Source: GCA-1730015 sp964550655 (GTDB lineage: Bacteria; Pseudomonadota; Gammaproteobacteria; Granulosicoccales; Granulosicoccaceae). From it: a DNA stretch of 35,712 nt. This document shows, in pieces, positions 1 to 7,027 of the stretch (position 1 is the first letter of the stretch; each line of letters opens with the position of its first letter). The stretch is from positions 1 to 35,712 of the forward strand of contig CAZKAQ010000025.1 in NCBI GenBank assembly GCA_964550655.1, read 5' to 3'. The translations under genes and the position numbers were made by a program. Below the pieces are notes generated by a model. The model ran no database searches, was not told the origin of the DNA, and was given only the letters and a program-made list of their open reading frames with translations.

Positions 1-200
1 TATTCCGGGCTGATACATTCACGATGTGTTGTTGCAGGAGTGAGTCATAGCGGGGTCCGTAATTACTCCGCAATATAGTTTGTTGTTGACGCTTCGGTTA
101 GCTCTTGCTCTGTGTCATATAGCTTTTTTAGCTGAACTGAAAGCAATGCAACGTGTATTAATATCGCGTTTTATAGTCCACAGTTAAACCAGGGAATTAC

Positions 201-671
201 ATGCATTCATACTTATCATCTATAGGACTACTTGTCGCGGTCACTGTATTGTACGCAGGATATAATGTTCTAATTAAAGTCTCTGGTAACCAGGTACCAT
301 CGACTGCAACGACAACCATCGTGGCGACAATTTTTTTACAGATTGCAGCTTTGGCGGTTTCCCTTGTGTTTCTTGGAATACTCTCGCTGAAGGGCGGTCA
401 CTCTTTTCAGTTAAATACGGCAACTTATTTATGGGCAGTTCTGGCCGGGTTGTGTATCGGTCTGGCTGAGATTGGCTATTTCTATTTGTTCGGCAGTCTC
501 TCGGGAACTAAACCTATGCAGGCGAGCACGGCTATTCCTGTTATTGTCAGTGGCACGATAGTCATCGCGCTGGTGTTTTCAGTGCTGGTTTTGAACGAGA
601 GGCCTGCATGGAATCAGATACTCGGGAGTGTGCTTATAGTGGCCGGTATTGTAGTGTCGTTTGCCAGCTGA
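201..671 (+). CDS. Small DMT-superfamily (EamA-like) membrane protein, 156 aa
   Basis: This is a short, very hydrophobic protein with about five predicted membrane segments and the look of a single EamA half: an N-terminal helix with a Tyr-Asn pair (LYAGYNVLIK) and a C-terminal NERP-x-W motif before the last helix, as in drug/metabolite transporters. Full EamA transporters are about 300 aa with two repeats, so this one probably works as a dimer, as inferred for other half-size DMT proteins. The ATG has a good ribosome site (AGGGA, 191-195). It is the first gene of a probable three-gene operon; the halohydrin-dehalogenase-like gene starts 43 bases downstream and RarD follows. The substrate is unknown. 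I see no clear promoter in the 200 bases upstream. Confidence 0.8.
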   Translation: MHSYLSSIGLLVAVTVLYAGYNVLIKVSGNQVPSTATTTIVATIFLQIAALAVSLVFLGILSLKGGHSFQLNTATYLWAVLAGLCIGLAEIGYFYLFGSLSGTKPMQASTAIPVIVSGTIVIALVFSVLVLNERPAWNQILGSVLIVAGIVVSFAS

Positions 672-714
672 TCATGCGCTGGCAGACAGTCTAACTTTGG
701 CGGAATCAAAACCT

Positions 715-1392
715 ATGGTCGATCTAACCGGTAAGCGTATTCTGATAACTCAGGCGACTGAATTCATGGGACCGGCGTTGTGTGACATGATGCGTAACAG
801 TCAGGCAGAAGTACTGATCAGCACCGATGCACTGACATCGGCAGAAGAAGTTCGCGATCTTGTCGAGTCCTCAGGACGTATTGATAGTCTGATTGCAAAT
901 CTTGCGATGCCGGCGCCACAGACACTGGTCACCGATGTCAGTGATGAAGAGTGGCATAGTGTTTTTAAAGTAATGGTAGATCCATTGCAGTGGCTGACTC
1001 GCGCAGTACTGCCACAAATGATTGAACGCCAATCAGGCAAGATACTTGTCATGGGAAGTGCATCTGCAATGCGAGGTATTAACCGTACATCATCTTATTG
1101 TGCGGCACGTGGTGCACAGATTTCATACGCACAAGCGGTTGGTTTTGAAGTGGCGCGCCACAATGTGCAGGTTAATGCGATAGCACAGAACTTTGTTGAT
1201 AACGAAACTTACTTTCCACAGGAAGTTCAAGGTAATCCGGCATTTCAGAAACGTCTGAAATCTGAAGTACCTCTTGGACGACTGGTCAGTAAAGCTGAAG
1301 ACGCGAGCTTTGCCGCTTATCTTTGCAGTGATGCAGCAGATTGTTTTGTCGGTCAGGTGTTTCCTTTGTGTGGCGGCTGGGTAGCGCGCTGA
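715..1392 (+). CDS. Halohydrin dehalogenase-like SDR-fold protein (HHDH signature)
   Basis: The protein has the short-chain dehydrogenase fold but not dehydrogenase motifs. Instead of TGxxxGxG it has T12-x4-F17-x-G19, and instead of Ser/Tyr/Lys it has S115-x12-Y128-x3-R132. These are the two diagnostic signatures of halohydrin dehalogenases (HheA-HheG), in which an aromatic residue blocks NAD binding and Arg lowers the Tyr pKa. The region after strand 6 (AQNFVDNETYFP) resembles the HHDH halide-site loop, and the C-terminus (VGQVFPLCGGW) is also HHDH-like. The known reaction is reversible dehalogenation of vicinal haloalcohols to epoxides plus halide, without cofactor, in the cytoplasm. The open frame reaches a TTG at 661, but the ATG at 715 starts at the expected MVDLTGKRILIT, giving 225 aa. 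It sits between two DMT-type genes, and rarD begins 4 bases after its stop. The alternative is an inactive SDR paralogue, which is less likely given both motifs. Confidence 0.85.
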   Translation: MVDLTGKRILITQATEFMGPALCDMMRNSQAEVLISTDALTSAEEVRDLVESSGRIDSLIANLAMPAPQTLVTDVSDEEWHSVFKVMVDPLQWLTRAVLPQMIERQSGKILVMGSASAMRGINRTSSYCAARGAQISYAQAVGFEVARHNVQVNAIAQNFVDNETYFPQEVQGNPAFQKRLKSEVPLGRLVSKAEDASFAAYLCSDAADCFVGQVFPLCGGWVAR

Positions 1393-1396
1393 TCTG

Positions 1397-2296
1397 ATGT
1401 CTACTTTTAAAGTCGGATTGATCAGTGCTGTGGTGGCGCAGGTGTTGTGGGGTTTGTTTCCTGTTTATTGGAAGTGGCTCGCTGATGTAAGCTCGCTCGA
1501 GGTTTTTTCGCATAGAAATATCTGGTGTGCAGTATTTCTGTTGTGCGTGGTTTTGTTATCTGCATCGCGCAGAGAAACTGTTGTCAGTGTCTTGAGTCAG
1601 CGCTTTGAGATAGTCCGGCATTTTGTATCGGGCAGTCTGGTTGCGTCGAACTGGCTGGTATATATCTGGGCGGTTGTAAATGATCGAGTGGTTGATGCCA
1701 GTCTTGGCTACTTTCTGTCTCCATTGGTTAGCGTAGCCCTCGGATATGTTGTATTCAGAGAGCGGCTTGATAGGCAGCAGTGGTTTGCTATTGCTCTTGC
1801 GGTTGCAGGTGTATTGATTATGGTGCTTGTCAGTGGTGCGGTGCCGTGGATAGGATTGTCACTCGCCACCACTTTTGGTTTGTATGGCATGATAAGAAAA
1901 AAGGCGCCTACCGGACCAATAAACGGTCTATTCATAGAATCTTTAGTTTTGGTTCCCTTTACTCTGCTGCTACTGCTATGGATCAGCAAGACAAGCGGAT
2001 TGACCTATAGCAATCCACTTGGTCATACCGAGGTTTTGTTGGTTCTTGGTGGATTAGTTACCGCGGTACCACTTATTCTATATGCGCAAGGTGCTCGCAA
2101 CATGCCATTGAGTTTGAGCGGATTGCTGGTGTACCTGACACCTAGTATCCAGTTTTTGATTGGCTGGCTGTATTATCGTGAACCGATTGAGCCCGCGGCC
2201 TGGGCAGGTTTTTTCTCTATTTGGATGGCGCTGGTGGTTTACAGTATGAGTGTCCGGAAACAACACAAAGCATCCGTCTTGTTGCGGCCATCCTGA
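1397..2296 (+). CDS. rarD: RarD-type EamA family transporter
   Basis: A 299-aa protein with about ten membrane segments and the characteristic RarD N-terminus (LWGLFPVYWKWL, then HRNIW at about residues 40-44). The SNW-x-YIWAVN-like segment after helix 3 and the ASLGYFLSPL motif are also typical of this subfamily. RarD is named for chloramphenicol sensitivity in E. coli; its physiological substrate is not established. The start ATG lies 4 bases after the stop of the preceding gene with no clear ribosome site, so translation is probably coupled. The gene ends the likely operon with the small DMT protein and the halohydrin dehalogenase. Family assignment is confident; the cargo is not known. 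Confidence 0.88.
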   Translation: MSTFKVGLISAVVAQVLWGLFPVYWKWLADVSSLEVFSHRNIWCAVFLLCVVLLSASRRETVVSVLSQRFEIVRHFVSGSLVASNWLVYIWAVVNDRVVDASLGYFLSPLVSVALGYVVFRERLDRQQWFAIALAVAGVLIMVLVSGAVPWIGLSLATTFGLYGMIRKKAPTGPINGLFIESLVLVPFTLLLLLWISKTSGLTYSNPLGHTEVLLVLGGLVTAVPLILYAQGARNMPLSLSGLLVYLTPSIQFLIGWLYYREPIEPAAWAGFFSIWMALVVYSMSVRKQHKASVLLRPS

Positions 2297-2348
2297 AGTA
2301 CAAACAACAACTGACAATGGAGTGTTAATTGATTCTACTTTATTATTC

Positions 2349-2527
2349 AACCCGGACTATTCACGAAATTGACGGCATCTCACTTGATCTTTGATTCCAC
2401 CCTAAGATAGCTATACGATGGATTTTTTCTTTTGCAAATATCAGTAAGTATTCGACGCAAGAAGAAAATTCACTGTGAAAACAAATCTCTGCGCGATATG
2501 CTCGCCATTTCATGAATAGTCCGGGTT
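2349..2527. repeat. Inverted-repeat-bounded intergenic element (179 bp), MITE-like
   Basis: Two 21-base arms face each other: 2349-2369 (starts AACCCGGACTATTCAC) and 2507-2527 (ends GAATAGTCCGGGTT). They match at 20 of 21 positions. The 137 bases between them contain no ORF. The right arm ends just before the ribosome site of the cytosine deaminase gene, so the element forms most of that gene's upstream region. No clear target-site duplication is visible. The ATTCATGA core is shared with the ends of the element near 34.6-34.8 kb, suggesting related mobile ends. Interpretation as a non-autonomous element is inference. Confidence 0.6.
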
Positions 2528-2538
2528 AAGGAGCGATC

Positions 2539-2988
2539 ATGCTTGACGAAACAGACCGTAAATTTCTCCAGTTAGCCTATGATGAAGCCAAAGCAGGCTT
2601 TGATGAAGGTGGTTGTCCCATTGGTTCGGTGCTTGCCCGCGGAGAGTCGCTGGTGTCATCGGGTCGCAACCAGCGGGTACAAAAAGGTGACCCTATAGCA
2701 CATGGTGAAATGGATGCACTTCGCAAGGCAGGTCGTCAGAAAACTTATCGTGATACGACTCTGTATACCAGTTTGAGTCCCTGCATGATGTGCACGGGTA
2801 CTATTGTGCAGTTTGGCATCCCGCGTGTGGTTATAGGTGAGAATCAGACGTTTGGCGGCAATGAAGAGTTTCTTGAGAGTCGTGGCGTTGAAGTGATTAT
2901 TGCTGACGACAAAGAATGTATTGCTTTGATGCAGCGTTTTATAGCGGAGAAACCTGAACTCTGGGCTGAGGATATAGCGGAGGAGTAG
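2539..2988 (+). CDS. Cytosine deaminase, fungal FCY1-like (CDA fold)
   Basis: A 149-aa protein with zinc-deaminase motifs H55-x-E57 (HGEMDA) and P81-C82-x-x-C85 (SPCMMCTG). It resembles yeast cytosine deaminase almost end to end: EGGCPIG, GRNQRVQKG, TTLYTSLSPC, GIPRVVIGEN, and the C-terminal WAEDI in place of yeast WFEDI. The expected reaction is hydrolytic deamination of cytosine to uracil in pyrimidine salvage, with Glu57 as proton shuttle and one zinc. Most characterised bacterial cytosine deaminases are CodA, an unrelated amidohydrolase, so the fungal-like type is notable. A strong ribosome site (AAGGAG, 2528-2533) precedes the ATG and directly abuts the right arm of the upstream inverted-repeat element. 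A deaminase for another nucleobase or related amine is the main alternative. Confidence 0.85.
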   Translation: MLDETDRKFLQLAYDEAKAGFDEGGCPIGSVLARGESLVSSGRNQRVQKGDPIAHGEMDALRKAGRQKTYRDTTLYTSLSPCMMCTGTIVQFGIPRVVIGENQTFGGNEEFLESRGVEVIIADDKECIALMQRFIAEKPELWAEDIAEE

Positions 2989-3013
2989 GCAGTGTAGGTA
3001 TCTGGTTCTCAGC

Positions 3014-3088
3014 GTAGGGTGGTATAAGCCGGAGGCGCATCCACCAATGTATCGGTTGGTGGATGCGCCTTCGGCTTATCCACCCTAC
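3014..3088. repeat. Long hairpin repeat between convergent genes
   Basis: Two arms of 33-34 bases (starting GTAGGGTGG and ending CCACCCTAC) pair with one bulged base and one mismatch around an 8-base loop (TGTATCGG). The sequence type, GTAGGGTGG-ATAAGCC-GAAGGCGCATCCACC, is from memory a common dispersed proteobacterial intergenic repeat. It lies between the convergent cytosine deaminase and gloC genes and could act as a two-way transcription barrier, although no T-tract follows it on either strand. Confidence 0.8.
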
Positions 3089-3111
3089 AGTGACTTAATT
3101 CTGGTCTCCTG

Positions 3112-3798
3112 TTATTTGGTTCCGAGTACGGCATCAGAAACAAATGCGTTGTTCTGTCTTTCCGTCAAAATTGTTGATGCGGGTCCATGGCCGGGTATAA
3201 AGCTTATATCCTGACCTGCTTTCTCTTGCAGCGGCCAGAGCTTCTTTGTGATTGAATCGATAAGATCCTGGTGGTTGCTGCGTGGCAGGTCAGTGCGGCC
3301 AATAGATCCGTTGAACAGAACATCACCCATAAACACAAAAGATATATCCGGTTGATATAATACTACTGAGCCAGGTGAGTGTCCGGGGCAATGTAAAATG
3401 TTAAACTGCAGACCCTCAAGTTCCAATGTATCGCCTTCATTAAGGTAGCGATCAGGGGTAAAGCTCTCTGCTTCCTTAATTCCATACATTCCTGATTTGA
3501 GCTCATCCAACAGAAACTGATCGTCTTTGTGCGGTCCGATAATATTGCACTGCAAACGGCGTTTGCTTTCAGCAGCTCCGCCGGCGTGGTCGACATGCCC
3601 GTGTGTAAGCCAAATGGATTCAATAGTGACGTTAAGTTCTTTTATAGCGTCCATCAGTCGGTCTACATCACCACCCGGGTCAATGAGTACGCCTCGCATT
3701 GTTTTTGTTGACCAGAAAATGCTCGCATTCTGTTGTAAGTCTGTAACGGGGACGATACTAATGCTGAAGCCGTGTTCTTCGAACGGGTTATTGGCCAT
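3112..3798 (-). CDS. gloC: Glyoxalase II-like MBL-fold hydrolase (YcbL/GloC type)
   Basis: A 228-aa metallo-beta-lactamase-fold protein with the zinc motif THGHVDH (HxHxDH), a second-shell HCPGH, GDVLF and FIPGHGP. The segments GPHKDD, LNEGDTLELEG, FNILHCPGHSPGSVV, GRTDLPR and IPGHGPxSTxxxER closely follow E. coli YcbL (GloC), a cytoplasmic hydroxyacylglutathione hydrolase. It is expected to hydrolyse S-D-lactoylglutathione to D-lactate plus glutathione, the second step of methylglyoxal detoxification. No GloA is seen in this window. The gene is divergent from the homocysteine methyltransferase gene with a roughly 115-base shared intergenic region. No clear ribosome site precedes the ATG, but the N-terminus lines up with the family. 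Confidence 0.88.
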   Translation of the reverse strand: MANNPFEEHGFSISIVPVTDLQQNASIFWSTKTMRGVLIDPGGDVDRLMDAIKELNVTIESIWLTHGHVDHAGGAAESKRRLQCNIIGPHKDDQFLLDELKSGMYGIKEAESFTPDRYLNEGDTLELEGLQFNILHCPGHSPGSVVLYQPDISFVFMGDVLFNGSIGRTDLPRSNHQDLIDSITKKLWPLQEKAGQDISFIPGHGPASTILTERQNNAFVSDAVLGTK

Positions 3799-3835
3799 TT
3801 GACTGCTGTGGTTAAAATGTGAATGTATATTACCC

Positions 3836-3864
3836 TTGACTGCTGCTAATTGAAAACTTATTGG
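3836..3864 (+). promoter_or_regulatory. Possible sigma70 promoter of the homocysteine methyltransferase gene
   Basis: TTGACT (3836-3841) is followed after 17 bases by TATTGG (3859-3864). The -35 box is good and the -10 box weak. It lies about 50 bases before the ATG at 3914, with an AGGTGA ribosome site at 3900-3905. Assignment is by eye only. Confidence 0.35.
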
Positions 3865-3913
3865 CGTATGGTGCTACTCTTGCCGAATATTAAATTTATA
3901 GGTGAGTCGGGTG

Positions 3914-4831
3914 ATGACTGGTAATAAAGTCGTGCTTCTAGATGGCGGTATGGGACAGGAGCTGGTAAAGCGTGGAGCTGCTAAAGAGAGCCCGATGTGG
4001 GGCGCTCAGGTGCTGATGGATACACCGGAGTTAGTATGTCAATTGCACGTTGAGTTTATTCAGGCCGGCGCCAAAGTCATTACGCTTAATTCCTACAGTC
4101 TGACACCTGAGCGACTGGTCAATGTGGGGGCGGTGGATCAATTTGCAGATTTGCAGGGCAGGGCTTTTGCACTCGCTGCACAGGCACGTGACGAGGCAGG
4201 AGTAGCCGATGTAAAAATCGCCGCGAGCTTACCTCCACTGGCTGGTAGTTATCATCCGGAATCAACACCGGAATTTGATGATGCGGTTAAAAGCTATCGG
4301 ATGATAGTTGAAGCACAATCTGACAACGTTGATCTATTTATCTGTGAAACCATGAGCTGTATCAAAGAGGCTCAGGCAGCGGGGCTGGCTGCTTCTGAAT
4401 CCGGTAAGCCGTTGTGGATAGCATTCAGTGTGAGTGATGAGTGCGATGGTGTATTGCGCAGCAACGAGAGTATTGATGATGCCTACAATTCAGTAGTGGA
4501 ATATGATCCGCAGGCAATACTGCTCAATTGCAGTTTACCTGAAGCAATTGATGCTGCATGGCCACAAGTAAAAAACCTGAATATTCCGTTCGGCGCCTAT
4601 GCCAATGGGTTTACTTCGATCTCTGCGATGCCACTTGCCGGTGGTGTAGACATGCTCAAGGCACGGGATGATCTCGGGCCGGATGAATATGCAAATGCTG
4701 CGATGAACTGGGTTAACAATGGCGCATCTGTCGTTGGTGGTTGCTGTGAGATATCACCGGTGCATATCCGGCGTCTGGCAACGGCTTTGGGAGAACAGGG
4801 TTTTTCTATCGCCAGCGAGTTGAGTAATTGA
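3914..4831 (+). CDS. Homocysteine S-methyltransferase family protein
   Basis: This is a stand-alone Pfam S-methyl_trans (Hcy-binding) barrel, about 305 aa. It opens with LLDGGMGQEL, and the three zinc ligands are visible: Cys206 (LLNCS) and the pair Cys277-Cys278 (VGGCCE). The family transfers a methyl group to homocysteine to make methionine; donors include S-methylmethionine, SAM, betaine, or methyl-THF via cobalamin in MetH. I saw no cobalamin or pterin domain attached. The frame is open from a GTG at 3902, but the ATG at 3914 has better ribosome-site spacing. It is followed on the same strand by an ArsR-methyltransferase fusion and MetF, which supports a role in methionine synthesis and SAM recycling. 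Its methyl donor cannot be read from sequence. Confidence 0.85.
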   Translation: MTGNKVVLLDGGMGQELVKRGAAKESPMWGAQVLMDTPELVCQLHVEFIQAGAKVITLNSYSLTPERLVNVGAVDQFADLQGRAFALAAQARDEAGVADVKIAASLPPLAGSYHPESTPEFDDAVKSYRMIVEAQSDNVDLFICETMSCIKEAQAAGLAASESGKPLWIAFSVSDECDGVLRSNESIDDAYNSVVEYDPQAILLNCSLPEAIDAAWPQVKNLNIPFGAYANGFTSISAMPLAGGVDMLKARDDLGPDEYANAAMNWVNNGASVVGGCCEISPVHIRRLATALGEQGFSIASELSN

Positions 4832-5022
4832 CCAGCGTGTTGATTAGTTAAGGAACAGGCCGGTCTGAACCGGGCATATCTTCACTGGTGCTCTGGACAA
4901 GAGAATGATGAATAGTCAACCAAAGGCAGTTAATCTTGCAACACGGGCGGCAGTTTTGCTGGAAAGTTACCTCATCCTGGAGGATTTCAAATAAAGTTGC
5001 CCCAAAACTTGCAGAAATGTAC

Positions 5023-5042
5023 ATATAAATATATCTTTATAT
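5023..5042. promoter_or_regulatory. ArsR-family operator-like palindrome upstream of the ArsR-methyltransferase gene
   Basis: ATATAAA (5023-5029) and TTTATAT (5036-5042) are perfect inverted copies around a 6-base spacer, 24 bases before the TTG start of an ArsR-type regulator. ArsR regulators typically bind AT-rich 12-2-12-like or ATA/TAT palindromes near their own start, and the SahR group of methionine-cycle regulators is known to use ATAT-type inverted repeats. The autoregulatory role is inferred. Confidence 0.5.
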
Positions 5043-5066
5043 TTAAATTGCTCACTTGGAAGAACT

Positions 5067-6002
5067 TTGGATCAACTACTCACTGGTTTGCGTGCTGTCG
5101 GCGAGCCCACTCGTCTGCGGCTCGTAGCGCTTTGCGCCCATGGCGAATTGAGTGTCAGCGAACTCACGCAGATTCTGGGTCAAAGCCAGCCGCGCGTCTC
5201 ACGTCACCTTAAATTGCTGGTAGAGGCAGGATTGCTTGATCGTTTTCGTGAAGGTGCCGCAGTCTACTACCGTTTGGCAGACCGGACTGATGAGGCGTAT
5301 CTGGCGCGGACAATTGTTGACCTGCTGCCGGAGGATGACTCGGAACTTAATCGTGATTTGCAAAGACTCGATCAGGTAAAACAAAAGCGTGCTGATCTGG
5401 CGCGAGCCTACTTCAGTGAGAACGCAGCCCGATGGGGTGAGATAAGAGCTTTGCACGTGCCTGAGGCACAGCTTGAAAAAGAGTTTGTCAAAGTTCTTGG
5501 CAATAAGCCGGTTGCGGACTTTCTTGATATCGGTACCGGTACCGGTCGCATACTCGAGCTAATGGCAGAAAGAGTAGAGCGAGGTATGGGTATAGATGTT
5601 TCATCTGAAATGTTGACCGTAGCCAGAACCAACCTTGAAGCCGCCAACTTGCGCAATGTACACGTCAGACAAGGTGATATGTACAACATGCCCATCGATG
5701 ATCAGTCAGTCGATCTGGCTACCCTGCACCTGGTGCTTCACTACAGTGATGATCCTGAGCAGGTAATAGAAGAAGCGGTAAGAGTACTTCGGCCCAGCGG
5801 TCGGCTGGTTATCGTAGATTTTCTGACCCATAACGAAGAGCAATTACGAGCGGAACACAGACATCACCGTCTTGGTTTTGACGATGCTGAAATTGAAGGC
5901 TGGCTAACACGGCACGGTATGCAGGTTGAGCCGCCAGTCGGACTTCAGGGTGATCCGTTAACAGTGAAGATCTGGCCGGCAGTACGGCAACTTACCCACT
6001 AA
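5067..6002 (+). CDS. ArsR-type HTH / class I SAM-methyltransferase fusion
   Basis: A 311-aa two-domain protein. Residues about 1-75 form an ArsR winged helix (GEPTRLRLV, then the recognition region QSQPRVSRHLKLL and wing GAAVYYRL). Residues about 115-300 form a Rossmann methyltransferase with the SAM-binding loop LDIGTGTGRIL (153-163), GIDVS and the motif VLRPSGRLVIVDF. The start is TTG at 5067; no ATG exists before the HTH, and GGAAG lies just upstream. In many alphaproteobacteria a similar fusion sits next to metF and metH, so the neighbours here fit a SAM- or SAH-responsive regulator of methionine metabolism. The predicted operator lies directly upstream. Whether the methyltransferase half is an enzyme or a sensor is unknown; the SAM loop appears intact. 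Confidence 0.85.
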   Translation: MDQLLTGLRAVGEPTRLRLVALCAHGELSVSELTQILGQSQPRVSRHLKLLVEAGLLDRFREGAAVYYRLADRTDEAYLARTIVDLLPEDDSELNRDLQRLDQVKQKRADLARAYFSENAARWGEIRALHVPEAQLEKEFVKVLGNKPVADFLDIGTGTGRILELMAERVERGMGIDVSSEMLTVARTNLEAANLRNVHVRQGDMYNMPIDDQSVDLATLHLVLHYSDDPEQVIEEAVRVLRPSGRLVIVDFLTHNEEQLRAEHRHHRLGFDDAEIEGWLTRHGMQVEPPVGLQGDPLTVKIWPAVRQLTH

Positions 6003-6052
6003 AAGCTGGATCACCTGATGCCTGGTATACTAATAATAGTTAAGGACGAACA

Positions 6053-6922
6053 ATGACAAGCCCGATTTTTTCATATGAGTTTTTTCCACCACGTACGCAA
6101 CTTGGTGAAAGACGGTTCTGGCGCACAGTTGGCAGATTGGAAGCTCAGGATGTTGCCTTTTTCTCTATTACCTATGGTGCACTCGGTAGCGCACAATCAC
6201 AAAGTGTAGAGACAGTAGAGTACGCTGCCAAAGAGTGCGATACACCGATAGCAGCGCACCTGACATTCGAAGGATCAACAAAAGAAGAGATTAATGCAGT
6301 TGCTGCCCGATATCGTGACGCCGGCGTTGATCGTATTGTCGCATTGAGAGGTGACGCAAGGGCTGAATCAGAACACGCAAAAAAGCGTGGTGAGTGTTAC
6401 ACGAGTGTGCCCGAGTTTATCAATGGCTTGTTGGAGATTCATCCTTTTGACATTAGTGTATCCTGCTACCCCGATGTACATCCTAAAGCAAAAAATCTAC
6501 AGTCAGATCTGCGGGCACTAAAAGAAAAGCTTGATGCCGGTGCTAACAGAGCCATCAGTCAATTCTTTTTCGATATCGATGAATTTCAGCGTTTTAGAGA
6601 TCAGGCAGCAGCAGTTGGTATAAATGCCCCGATAGTAGCGGGCGTTCTTCCGATCAGAGATTTCCACAGTGTTGCGTCATTTGCTGAAAAATGTGGTACA
6701 CGTATACCGAAGAGCCTGGTAGACAAGTTTGCTCCGATTGCCGATGACGCCTACACAATGGTGCAAATGTCTCAGCATTACATGGATACATTTATTGATC
6801 AGTTGATTGACAGAGAGTGTGGGCATTTCCATATCTATACGCTGAATAAAATGGTAGATGTAAAACACTGTTGCCTGCGGCAGACAACAAACACTGATAT
6901 GCCACTCGGTCTCTCAGCATAG
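6053..6922 (+). CDS. metF: Methylenetetrahydrofolate reductase
   Basis: A 289-aa MTHFR barrel. The N-terminal FSYEFFPPR carries the catalytic Glu (E9), SITYGA follows, and ALRGD gives the FAD/folate Asp (D101). The C-terminal FHIYTLNKM matches the FHFYTLNR of bacterial MetF. It reduces 5,10-methylene-THF to 5-methyl-THF with FAD, supplying methyl groups for methionine synthesis in the cytoplasm. The stretch IPKSLVDKF and the last 30 residues differ somewhat from E. coli MetF. The gene lies 50 bases after the ArsR-methyltransferase gene on the same strand and is probably co-transcribed. A GGACG lies before the ATG. Confidence 0.92.
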   Translation: MTSPIFSYEFFPPRTQLGERRFWRTVGRLEAQDVAFFSITYGALGSAQSQSVETVEYAAKECDTPIAAHLTFEGSTKEEINAVAARYRDAGVDRIVALRGDARAESEHAKKRGECYTSVPEFINGLLEIHPFDISVSCYPDVHPKAKNLQSDLRALKEKLDAGANRAISQFFFDIDEFQRFRDQAAAVGINAPIVAGVLPIRDFHSVASFAEKCGTRIPKSLVDKFAPIADDAYTMVQMSQHYMDTFIDQLIDRECGHFHIYTLNKMVDVKHCCLRQTTNTDMPLGLSA

Positions 6923-7027
6923 GTCTCTCTGTGATTACTGAATTCAGTGTCGCGTTGATCTCTTGACGTCTGTGGTTGGATGGGTGCTAATGCGTTTATC
7001 CATTAGCCCGAAAAGTTGCCTGACCTG

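Noticed and set aside
661..714. Upstream TTG start for the halohydrin dehalogenase frame
   Set aside because: It overlaps the preceding gene, and the 18 extra residues do not resemble the family; the ATG at 715 aligns with the family start.
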